In this document: piece by piece, positions 1 to 5,619 of the stretch
Layout of the letters: each line of letters begins with the position of its first letter
Numbering within the stretch: position 1 is the first letter of the stretch
Assembly (NCBI GenBank): GCA_018222665.1
Contig: JAAEZW010000032.1
Location: forward strand, 1-12,125
DNA length: 12,125 nucleotides
From: Paracoccaceae bacterium
Lineage (GTDB): Bacteria; Pseudomonadota; Alphaproteobacteria; Rhodobacterales; Rhodobacteraceae
Reading direction: 5' to 3'
Notes under the pieces: generated by a model
What the model was told of the DNA's origin: nothing
Seen by the model: the letters and a program-made list of their open reading frames with translations, nothing else
Database searches by the model: none
Position numbers and translations under genes: made by a program

Positions 1-114
1 TTGGCGGTACAGTGTGTCTTTGCCGATTAGCGGACGAAGCTTCTTTGGCACATTTCGCTTGTACCGATACGAGCCATTGGGTCGTCGAAATACGTAAGGT
101 GGGAGTTTTGCCAT
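1..114 (-). CDS. Phage-type integrase, N-terminal fragment (runs off left edge)
   Basis: Thirty-eight codons are visible from an ATG at 112-114, with no stop before the window edge. The residues fit the N-terminal arm of tyrosine recombinases carried by alphaproteobacterial prophages and islands: a short lead (MAKLPPYVFRR), a basic/aromatic stretch (YRYKRNVPKKLR) and then the start of a core-binding region. The catalytic domain (R, H and Y residues) lies outside, so function is inferred. I chose this ATG because GGAG lies about six bases upstream; another in-frame ATG at 124-126 has a weak site, and the frame stays open much further upstream. The gene reads away from the tRNA-Thr on the same strand, with repeats between them, the usual arrangement for an element inserted at a tRNA 3' end. 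Confidence 0.72.
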   Translation of the reverse strand, partial: MAKLPPYVFRRPNGSYRYKRNVPKKLRPLIGKDTLYRQ

Positions 115-210
115 GTCCTGCTCCATGCTCTGAATGTCGGAGCTATCATCACGGGATGCAAGTGGGGTGTTCGTGACTTCTTGACGATTTACGGCAAAAA
201 CCGACCAAGT

Positions 211-241
211 GGTCCCAAAAGCGGTCCCGAAAAATGGTCCA
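211..241. repeat. Three short direct repeats GGTCC(C/A) upstream of integrase
   Basis: GGTCCC occurs at 211-216 and 223-228, and GGTCCA at 236-241. The intervening bases are A-rich (for example GGTCCCAAAA and GGTCCCGAAAA). The spacing of 12 and 13 bases places the copies slightly more than one helical turn apart. Their position between the integrase start and the tRNA suggests integrase arm-type or excisionase binding sites, or an operator for the integrase gene. The role is inferred; the repeats themselves are directly visible. Confidence 0.6.
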
Positions 242-242
242 A

Positions 243-258
243 ACACCAACTATGGTGT
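243..258. repeat. Small inverted repeat ACACCA-N4-TGGTGT
   Basis: Perfect six-base arms surround the loop ACTA, immediately beside the GGTCC repeats and 27 bases from the encoded tRNA 3' end. It could be part of the attachment region or a hairpin downstream of the tRNA transcript. There is no clean U-tract on the minus strand, so I do not call it a terminator. Confidence 0.45.
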
Positions 259-280
259 ATTTTGTCATGTTTTACTGGCT

Positions 281-310
281 GAAATGGTGCCCCCAGAGAG
301 ACTCGAACTC
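281..310. other. Candidate attachment site at the tRNA-Thr 3' end
   Basis: Integrases encoded next to a tRNA usually recombine within its 3' part, and here an integrase fragment starts 170 bases downstream of the tRNA on the same strand. The exact core cannot be set because the matching copy at the far end of the element is outside the window. The boundaries given are an estimate. Confidence 0.35.
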
Positions 311-360
311 CCGACCCACTGATTACAAATCAGTTGCTCTACCAGCTGAGCTATAGGGGC
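285..360 (-). tRNA. tRNA-Thr (anticodon TGT)
   Basis: Read on the minus strand, the 76 bases fold as a complete cloverleaf with an encoded CCA end (complement of 285-287). The acceptor stem pairs GCCCCTA with TGGGGGC. The D arm contains AGCTCAGCTGGTAGAGC, the anticodon arm is ACTGA-TTTGTAA-TCAGT with TGT at the centre, and the T arm holds the conserved GTTCGAGTC. TGT reads ACA and related threonine codons. The gene appears whole, so any inserted element has kept its 3' end. Its own promoter lies directly upstream. Confidence 0.97.
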
Positions 361-370
361 ACTCCGCGGG

Positions 371-399
371 TAATTAAATAATGCGCCCCGCTCTTGCAA
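371..399 (-). promoter_or_regulatory. Promoter of tRNA-Thr
   Basis: On the minus strand, TTGCAA (399-394) and TAATTA (376-371) are separated by exactly 17 bases, a good sigma-70-type pair. The predicted start is about four bases before the tRNA. A GC-rich stretch (CCCGCGG) follows the -10 box, as expected for a stable-RNA promoter under growth-rate control. Confidence 0.65.
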
Positions 400-415
400 G
401 AGCGAAAAACGCATT
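380..415. terminator. Nested hairpin between permease stop and tRNA-Thr
   Basis: An inner perfect palindrome (CGCTCTTGCAAGAGCG, 389-404) sits inside outer arms AATGCG (380-385) and CGCATT (410-415). T-rich sequence follows it on the plus strand, but only a mixed AT run follows on the minus strand. It may end transcripts from the minus-strand permease gene that stops at 428. It also overlaps the tRNA -35 box, so part of the symmetry may belong to the promoter. Confidence 0.4.
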
Positions 416-427
416 TTTTGAATTTTT

Positions 428-2098
428 TTATTTATTGGTCTTCGCCAAAAAGAGAACGGCCAAAAGTCCGACACAAATTATATAGAGTGATGCAGGTGCC
501 GCCTGAGATAGGTTTTCAAGGCTGGCCTGCTCGTGGACCAATGTGGCAAGGGTATTGTAGTTAAACGGCCGCAACAAAAGCGTTGCAGGAAGCTCTTTGA
601 CACAATCCACGAACACCAACAGCAATGCTGAGCCTACTGATCCGCGCATCAGAGGGAAATAGACCTCTTTCAATGTTTGCAATCGGTTGCGCCCAAGGGA
701 GCGCGCCGCATTTGCCAAATTGGGTGAAACGCGCCCCATCGCCGCATCCGCTGCCCCCTGCGCAATCGCAAAAAATCGGACGCAATAGGCGTAGATGATC
801 GCGGCGGACGTCCCTGTTAGAATAAGTCCGATGTCATATCCAGTCTGTTCCCAAATCGCATCGGCCAAACGGTTGTCAAACCATGCCAGTGGGATCAAAA
901 TGCCAACCCCCAAAACAGCACCCGGCGCGGCATACCCGACTGAGGTGATAGGCAACAACCGTTTTGGTGTCTCAGATCGTGCAAGGCGGACGCCATAGAC
1001 CATGACAACACCTGCAAAAACGGTGATCAGCGCGGCGATTGTCGCCACGCGCAATGTGTTCAGCAGCGCCTTGATCAATGCGGGGTTGGTCCATTCATCC
1101 AAATGGTTCAACGCGTGCCATCCCAAAACGGATGTGGGAATGACAAATCCAATCAATACAGGCAGCGCGCATAAGGTTAATGCAATCACACCACGCCGTC
1201 CTGTCAGTCGCGTTTTGTCCACGCCCCGATGCAGCGTGGACAAATTGAAAAACTTCATGCGCCTACGGGCTGATTTCTCAAGACTGACCAAAACAATGAT
1301 TACGGCCAAAATGACACAGGCCAATTGCGCAGCACCGCCTGCATTGCCCGATTGTAACCATACGCTAAAGATGCCTGTGGTCAGAGTCTGAACTGCAAAA
1401 TAATCCACAGTGCCGAAATCATTGACAGTTTCCATCATCACAATGGCGGCGCCCGCGGCGATTGCTGGACGGGCCAAGGGCAAACCAATCCGCCAGAACC
1501 GAGCAACCGCGCCACGCCCCAATGATTTCGCAACATCATCAGAGGCCGATGATTGATCCCGAAATGCGGCCCGCGCCAGCAAATAGACATACGGGTACAG
1601 CGCAAAGGTCAGCACAAAACAGGCCGCAGGGAAGGATCGGATTTCAGGGAACCAATAATCGCCCGCAGTTTCCCAACCAAACACACCGCGCAATGCGGTT
1701 TGTACGGGGCCTGCATATTCTAATAAATCCACCAGTGCATATGCGCCCACATAGGCAGGGATCGCCAATGGCATCAAAAGCGCCCATTCTAGCCAGCCTG
1801 CCCCGACAAAGCGGTAACGTGCAATTAACCACGCCGTCACCGTCCCCACGGCAGCAGCGCCAAGACCAACAGAGATCATTAATGAAACGGTAGTACGAAA
1901 ATATCGCGGTAGCGTTGTGTTCAACAGATGGGGCCAAATATTTTCAGTCGGAAACAATGCCAAGGTCGCCACCGTCAGGATTGGCACCATGACAAGGCCC
2001 GTGATGCACAATGCCCATAGGGTCCAACCGTTGAAACCAAACGTGGCCATCTGTTGTTTCGGCAAAACTTCGGGGGACGACTGCATCGGGTTTCCCAT
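428..2098 (-). CDS. Fe3+-type ABC transporter permease (two fused transmembrane domains)
   Basis: This is an inner-membrane permease of the FbpB/SfuB/AfuB family, which passes ferric iron delivered by a periplasmic binding protein. From the ATG at 2096-2098 it has 556 residues, normal for this two-domain class, and many hydrophobic helices. Each half carries an EAA coupling loop for the ATPase: around residues 187-213 (DDVAKSLGRG then GLPLARPAI) and around 460-490 (NAARSLGRN then FPLMRGS). The later KELPATLLLRPF is typical of iron permeases. No start has a strong ribosome site; ATGs at 2084-2086 and 2048-2050 are alternatives, and a TTG start at 2152 is unlikely. The ATPase and binding-protein genes, normally adjacent, are absent on both sides. 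Related permeases move thiamine, sulfate or phosphonates, so the substrate is inferred. Confidence 0.86.
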   Translation of the reverse strand: MGNPMQSSPEVLPKQQMATFGFNGWTLWALCITGLVMVPILTVATLALFPTENIWPHLLNTTLPRYFRTTVSLMISVGLGAAAVGTVTAWLIARYRFVGAGWLEWALLMPLAIPAYVGAYALVDLLEYAGPVQTALRGVFGWETAGDYWFPEIRSFPAACFVLTFALYPYVYLLARAAFRDQSSASDDVAKSLGRGAVARFWRIGLPLARPAIAAGAAIVMMETVNDFGTVDYFAVQTLTTGIFSVWLQSGNAGGAAQLACVILAVIIVLVSLEKSARRRMKFFNLSTLHRGVDKTRLTGRRGVIALTLCALPVLIGFVIPTSVLGWHALNHLDEWTNPALIKALLNTLRVATIAALITVFAGVVMVYGVRLARSETPKRLLPITSVGYAAPGAVLGVGILIPLAWFDNRLADAIWEQTGYDIGLILTGTSAAIIYAYCVRFFAIAQGAADAAMGRVSPNLANAARSLGRNRLQTLKEVYFPLMRGSVGSALLLVFVDCVKELPATLLLRPFNYNTLATLVHEQASLENLSQAAPASLYIICVGLLAVLFLAKTNK

Positions 2099-2172
2099 TG
2101 TGCTAGGTGTTTGAAACTGTAACTGCTGCAGGGTATATAGATCGCAAATCAAAGAAACAAGAAAGCGGGCAA

Positions 2173-3052
2173 ATCCGCATCATTTTGCAAGCAGGTGCGA
2201 ATAAAACGGACGAAGATCATCTGTTATATTCACTACGCCGCAACCTAAACCTGCACCATCAAAATAAAATTGCGCTGCCACTGCCCAAAAATAATCGACG
2301 ACGCTTGCGTTAGCGGATGATGCAATCAAATCATACGGCCCCCGATACGGATGCACGCGATATTTTATTGGACGTGTTTTTGAACGGTGAACCAGAAGAG
2401 TGTCGCACGCTGCATACGGGTAACCCTGGTTTTTTCGGTGCCCCCAAAGAAACAATTCAAAACAATGCACTACCCGCAGCCGATCAGCAATTTGGTGCGT
2501 TTTGTAGAACCGTTCCCGGAGGATCAAACGCATCTGTTCCTTGCCTTACGCAATCCCACGACATTCATTCCCGCTATGATGGCCGAGGCGAAAACCGAGA
2601 ATTTGAATTTCATTATGAATACAAGCGATCCGCGCGCATTGCGGTGGAGTGATTTGTTAAAATCCATTCGCGAACGATTTCCTGCGCTGCCGATAACCAT
2701 TTGGTGTACCAAGGATACACCCTTTATCTGGGGGCAGTTTATGCGTTTGGTAGGTGGTTTTTCACCCTCCACGCCCATGATTGGAAGTTATAGACTGATT
2801 GAAAACATTTTAAGCGAAGAAGGGTTCACCCGTTTTCAGGCCTATCTGGAAAAACATCCCGAAATGAATGAACGATAAAAGCGCAAAGTCATGTTCGCAT
2901 TTGCCGAACGGTTTGGTCGTGCGGATGTGTTGGAACAGGACGTGAATGTGCCCGGCTGGGATGCCCAGATGGTGTATGACCTAACCGCGCAATACGAAGC
3001 GGATTTGGCAAACATCAGCGCCATTTCCGGTTTGCGTTTGTTATTGCCCTAG
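2173..3052 (+). pseudogene. Decayed gene for a conserved roseobacter protein of unknown function
   Basis: Joining frames gives about 293 codons of continuous-looking protein. The N-terminal part (GANKTDEDHLLYSL) is open to TAG at 2311-2313 and continues in the same frame (DTDARDILLDVFLNGE). The reading shifts by one base near 2455-2470, then continues (FPEDQTHLFLALRNP, later ITIWCTKDTPFIWGQ) to TAA at 2876-2878. It goes on in the same frame (MFAFAERFGRADVLEQDV) to TAG at 3050-3052. From memory this order matches a roughly 290-residue Rhodobacterales family beginning M-x-I-x-Y-H-I-G-A-N-x-T-D-E-D. The expected start lines up with ATC at 2173, suggesting ATG to ATC loss. The 163-codon open stretch at 2387-2878 should not be read as an intact gene. 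Function is unknown to me. Confidence 0.75.
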
Positions 3053-3055
3053 GGG

Positions 3056-3313
3056 CTAGTGCATTCCAAGCGCTTCTTTGTACATCGCCAAGACGGCCTC
3101 TTCTTCAGCGATATCGTTCACATCCCGTTTGCGAAGTGCCACAATTTTGCGCAAAACCTTGGTATCGTACCCACGGCCCTTGGCTTCGGCCATGATTTCC
3201 TTTTGTTGATCGGCGATATCCTTCTTTTCAATTTCCAAACGCTCATAGCGTTCCACAAATTGGCGAAGTTCATCTGCTGTTACGCGATAGCTGCTATCAA
3301 CTTGGTCGTCCAT
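3056..3313 (-). CDS. gapR: GapR-family nucleoid-associated protein (DUF2312)
   Basis: This 85-residue basic protein matches the DUF2312/GapR family of alphaproteobacteria. In Caulobacter GapR binds overtwisted AT-rich DNA ahead of replication and transcription machinery and helps topoisomerases. The hallmark coiled-coil segment is present (residues 14-45, ERYERLEIEKKDIADQQKE), followed by AEAKGRGYDTKVLRKIV and a C-terminal helix (EEEAVLAMYKEALG). I chose the ATG at 3311-3313 because GAGG lies five bases upstream; an upstream in-frame start at 3346 would add 11 residues without a comparable site. The gene converges on the pseudogene, with three bases between their stop codons. Members often exist in more than one copy per genome, so this may be a paralogue of the main gapR. 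Confidence 0.9.
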   Translation of the reverse strand: MDDQVDSSYRVTADELRQFVERYERLEIEKKDIADQQKEIMAEAKGRGYDTKVLRKIVALRKRDVNDIAEEEAVLAMYKEALGMH

Positions 3314-3443
3314 CTGTGCCTCGATCAGTTTTGGTGTTTGCCACATCTATCCACTGCAACGGGTCCGTGCAAGCAGGCTTTCTCTTGAAGCGCAGAAGAA
3401 TTTGGACTACCCCAAGAGGAAACAAGGATAACAGGTGATTTCT

Positions 3444-3659
3444 ATGGATTTTCTGATCTGGGGTGGCGCGGTTGTTTCATTCAGCGGTCTTGTCGGGTTG
3501 ACTTGGTGTATCATCAAGGCGCGACAGGCCAAAAATGCCGCAAGCTCTGATGAAGAGCTGAACGCCGCGATCCGAAAGTTGATTCCATGGAACATGGGGG
3601 CATTATTCCTATCAACGATTGGCCTTATAATCGTGATTTTGGGAATTTTTCTACAATAA
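3444..3659 (+). CDS. Small two-helix inner-membrane protein
   Basis: This is a 71-residue protein with hydrophobic helices at about residues 3-22 and 46-70. A short charged linker (KARQAKNAASSDEELNAAIRK) lies between them. The termini probably face the same side of the membrane. The ATG at 3444-3446 is preferred because AGGTG lies six bases upstream; the GTG at 3435 falls inside that ribosome site. The gene is divergent from gapR across 130 bases. I recall similar short proteins in other roseobacters but no assigned function. It is 90 bases upstream of the sulfur module, which has its own promoter, so membership of that operon is not supported. Confidence 0.75.
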   Translation: MDFLIWGGAVVSFSGLVGLTWCIIKARQAKNAASSDEELNAAIRKLIPWNMGALFLSTIGLIIVILGIFLQ

Positions 3660-3675
3660 ATTCTGACTGTTACAC

Positions 3676-3740
3676 CAAGGTATGATTTTTTCCTTGATAT
3701 ACATTCAAGAATTAATATATGTTTTTCAAGAAAGCTTGGA
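3676..3740. promoter_or_regulatory. Cluster of CAAG/CTTG inverted repeats, candidate operator
   Basis: CAAG or CTTG occurs five times in 65 bases: 3676-3679, 3693-3696, 3706-3709, 3727-3730 and 3735-3738. They form CTTGA-N7-TCAAG across the -35 region and CAAG-N4-CTTG over the predicted start and up to the ribosome site. The two TCAAGAA copies (3705 and 3726) are 21 bases apart, two helical turns. In related bacteria persulfide dioxygenase genes are controlled by ArsR-type sulfide sensors (BigR, SqrR). The motifs here do not clearly match the sites I remember for those proteins, so the binding factor is unknown. Confidence 0.45.
3694..3721 (+). promoter_or_regulatory. Promoter of the persulfide dioxygenase gene
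   Basis: TTGATA (3694-3699) and TATATG (3716-3721) are 16 bases apart in an AT-rich stretch. Predicted transcription starts near 3728, giving a leader of about 20 bases before the ATG at 3750. GGAG at 3738-3741 serves as ribosome site. Confidence 0.6.
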
Positions 3741-3749
3741 GAATGTAAT

Positions 3750-4613
3750 ATGTCACCCGAAGTAACAGCCTTTTTTGACGACGCAACTTTCACCATTTCA
3801 TATGTGGTAAAGGACCCAAATGGATCATCATGCGCTATTGTCGATAGTGTGTTGGATTTTGATTATGCATCTGGACGCACGGATACCCGCTCTGCCGATG
3901 CCGTCATCGCATATATTCAGGAGAACAATTTAACCGTTGAATGGCTATTGGAAAGCCATGTGCACGCCGATCACCTGTCTGCTGCGCCCTATTTACAGGA
4001 AAAGCTGGGCGGTAAAATTGGCATCGGGGATCGCATCACTTTGGTTCAGGACACATTTGGCAAAGTGTTTAACGAGGGAACGGAATTCCAACGCGATGGC
4101 AGCCAATTTGATCAATTATTCCAAGAGGGCGACACATTCCATATCGGGCAAATGCGCTGCGATGTTATGCACACCCCTGGTCACACACCCGCCTGCCTAA
4201 CTTATGTTGTTGGGGACGCAGCCTTTGTAGGGGATACGATATTCATGCCAGATTTTGGCACAGCGCGATGTGATTTCCCCGGTGGATCATCGGAAATGTT
4301 GTACCAATCCATCCAAAAAATTCTGGCACTGCCCGACGAAACACGCATTTTCGTTGGACATGATTATAAAGCGCCTGGCCGCGACGAATATGCATGGGAA
4401 ACAACCGTTGGCGAACAAAAGGCCAAGAATATTCACATTGGCGCAGGCAAAAGCGAAGAAGAATTTACAACCATGCGCGATGAACGTGATGCGACACTTG
4501 CCATGCCCAAGTTGATCATCCCATCACTGCAGGTGAACATGCGCGCGGGCAACATGCCTGAACCAGATGACAATGGGGATGTTTACCTGAAGGTGCCCGT
4601 AAACAAACTCTAA
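3750..4613 (+). CDS. blh: Persulfide dioxygenase-like metallo-beta-lactamase-fold hydrolase (Blh/ETHE1 type)
   Basis: This 287-residue cytosolic enzyme probably oxidises glutathione persulfide to sulfite and glutathione, as ETHE1 and bacterial Blh/PDO proteins do. The metal motif HVHADH is at residues 70-75, followed by the HTPGHTP stretch (H145), GDTIF (D162) and FVGHDY (H204). H70, H145 and D162 correspond to the mononuclear iron ligands of ETHE1. The segment GTARCDFPGGS (170-180) is characteristic of this branch rather than of glyoxalase II. The C-terminal extension (about 225-287, ending KVPVNKL) is typical of the Blh form. It leads a same-strand set with two PmpA/PmpB-type proteins, the gene content known from sulfide-responsive operons. 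No bigR-like regulator lies in the window. A general glyoxalase-like hydrolase is the main alternative. Confidence 0.87.
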   Translation: MSPEVTAFFDDATFTISYVVKDPNGSSCAIVDSVLDFDYASGRTDTRSADAVIAYIQENNLTVEWLLESHVHADHLSAAPYLQEKLGGKIGIGDRITLVQDTFGKVFNEGTEFQRDGSQFDQLFQEGDTFHIGQMRCDVMHTPGHTPACLTYVVGDAAFVGDTIFMPDFGTARCDFPGGSSEMLYQSIQKILALPDETRIFVGHDYKAPGRDEYAWETTVGEQKAKNIHIGAGKSEEEFTTMRDERDATLAMPKLIIPSLQVNMRAGNMPEPDDNGDVYLKVPVNKL

Positions 4614-4622
4614 CTCTTAAAT

Positions 4623-4655
4623 GGCGCAGATAATAAAAATACCTTTGTCTGCGCC
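4623..4655 (+). terminator. Hairpin after the dioxygenase gene, without U-tract
   Basis: Perfect eight-base arms GGCGCAGA (4623-4630) and TCTGCGCC (4648-4655) enclose a 17-base AT-rich loop, starting ten bases after the dioxygenase stop. No T-run follows, so it is not a standard intrinsic terminator. It may protect the upstream message or reduce read-through into pmpA. Confidence 0.5.
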
Positions 4656-4664
4656 TAAATCCTC

Positions 4665-4716
4665 TGCTGGACATGATTTATATTGTTTTTCGAATATGAC
4701 CAATTATGGTCCAGCA
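4665..4716. repeat. Long-armed nested inverted repeat upstream of pmpA
   Basis: Outer arms TGCTGGAC (4665-4672) and GTCCAGCA (4709-4716) match perfectly. Inside them ATATT (4680-4684) and AATAT (4693-4697) form a second symmetric pair with an eight-base spacer. It lies 46 bases before the pmpA start and could be an RNA structure or an operator for a separate pmpAB promoter. Confidence 0.5.
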
Positions 4717-4762
4717 CATCTGACGGCCTTGCCGTTTTAACTTTATTCCAAGAGAGCGAAAA

Positions 4763-5203
4763 ATGGAAAATATCGCATTTCAAACAGATTGGCTTTATGG
4801 GCTGATCGGCGGGCTGTTTATCGGCCTAGGTGGGGCAGTGTTCCTGTTGGGGAACGGTCGCATCATGGGGGCCAGCGGCCTGATCGGCGGACTGGTTGAC
4901 GGATCAGGTTGGTCAAATGCTGCGGAACGCATCGTGTTTCTTGCGGGCGTGGTCATTATGCCAATCATCGTGTTGCAATTCTGGGATCGTAGCGAAACGA
5001 ACATCACAGACAATGTCGTTCAACTTGTCGCCGCGGGTCTTTTGGTTGGCATCGGAACACGCATCGCAAATGGATGTACATCGGGTCACGGTGTGTGCGG
5101 TATATCTCGCCTATCCTTGCGAGGGATCGCTGCAACAGTCCTTTATATTATAGCGGGTGGCCTGACGATTGCGCTGTTCCGTGCAGTATTGGGGTGGATC
5201 TAA
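4763..5203 (+). CDS. pmpA: YeeE/YedE-family sulfur transport protein, PmpA type
   Basis: This 146-residue inner-membrane protein has about four helices and belongs to the DUF395 (YeeE/YedE) family. Its larger member TsuA imports thiosulfate. The family glycine-rich helix appears twice (LIGGLFIGLGGAVFLL near residues 14-29 and LLVGIGTRIANGCTSG from 93), with the conserved cysteine at 105 in GCTSGHGVCG and a second at 112. Such half-size proteins work as pairs, and the next gene, overlapping by one base, is the partner. A purine-rich AGAGAG precedes the ATG. Placement after a persulfide dioxygenase suggests movement of a sulfur species during sulfide or persulfide handling; direction and substrate are inferred. 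Confidence 0.87.
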   Translation: MENIAFQTDWLYGLIGGLFIGLGGAVFLLGNGRIMGASGLIGGLVDGSGWSNAAERIVFLAGVVIMPIIVLQFWDRSETNITDNVVQLVAAGLLVGIGTRIANGCTSGHGVCGISRLSLRGIAATVLYIIAGGLTIALFRAVLGWI

Positions 5204-5619
5204 TGAAACTAGTTATCGCATTAATCGCTGGAATGCTCTTTGGCGGGGGTCTCGTTGTTTCGGGCATGACCGACACCGCAAAGGTTCAAGGGTGGCTTGA
5301 CGTGTTTGGCGCATGGGATCCAACACTTGCCTTTGTCATGGGGGGCGCAATGATCCCTATGGCCATTGCGTGGATCCTGACCAAGGGCCGCAGCCCGATG
5401 ACAGGCGGCAATTTCCCTGCGCCACCTGAACCCAGATTGGGACGCAATCTGATTGTGGGATCGGTTTTATTTGGTATGGGCTGGGCCCTGGCGGGTTTGT
5501 GCCCTGGGCCATCGATTGCAGCAATTTCCTTTGGCGGAACCAGCCTATGGATTTTCCTTGTCGCAATGGGCGCTGGAATGTTCGTCGCACCCCGCGTGCG
5601 CGCAATGATGGATGCCTAA
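5203..5619 (+). CDS. pmpB: YeeE/YedE-family sulfur transport protein, PmpB type
   Basis: This 138-residue inner-membrane protein is the second half of the pair. The ATG at 5203-5205 shares its first base with the pmpA stop (TAATG), so translation is almost certainly coupled and equal amounts are expected. Helices run at about residues 2-20, 42-61, 83-101 and 110-130. The motifs LFGGGLVVSGMTD near the N-terminus and GMGWALAGLCPGP (91-103, C100) are diagnostic of this subfamily; C100 likely faces the pore as in thiosulfate transporters. Its stop overlaps the end of the converging fliM-like pseudogene by four bases, and I see no terminator hairpin between them. Confidence 0.87.
   Translation: MKLVIALIAGMLFGGGLVVSGMTDTAKVQGWLDVFGAWDPTLAFVMGGAMIPMAIAWILTKGRSPMTGGNFPAPPEPRLGRNLIVGSVLFGMGWALAGLCPGPSIAAISFGGTSLWIFLVAMGAGMFVAPRVRAMMDA

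Noticed and set aside
265..474. Open frame on the minus strand across the tRNA
   Set aside because: It translates the tRNA itself (the familiar IAQLVEQL pattern) and has no independent support.
2180..2533. 117-codon minus-strand open frame opposite the pseudogene
   Set aside because: The other strand carries recognisable conserved protein; this frame shows no motif.
2387..2878. 163-codon plus-strand open frame as an intact gene
   Set aside because: Recognisable protein begins upstream in another frame and continues downstream of its stop in the same frame, so it is a piece of the pseudogene.
3435..3443. GTG start for the small membrane protein
   Set aside because: The GTG overlaps the AGGTG ribosome site that suits the ATG at 3444.
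3694..3721. SqrR-type operator ATTC-N8-GAAT
   Set aside because: ATTC at 3703 is followed by GAAT after only two bases, and the base at the expected distance is ATAT, so the match to the site as I recall it fails.
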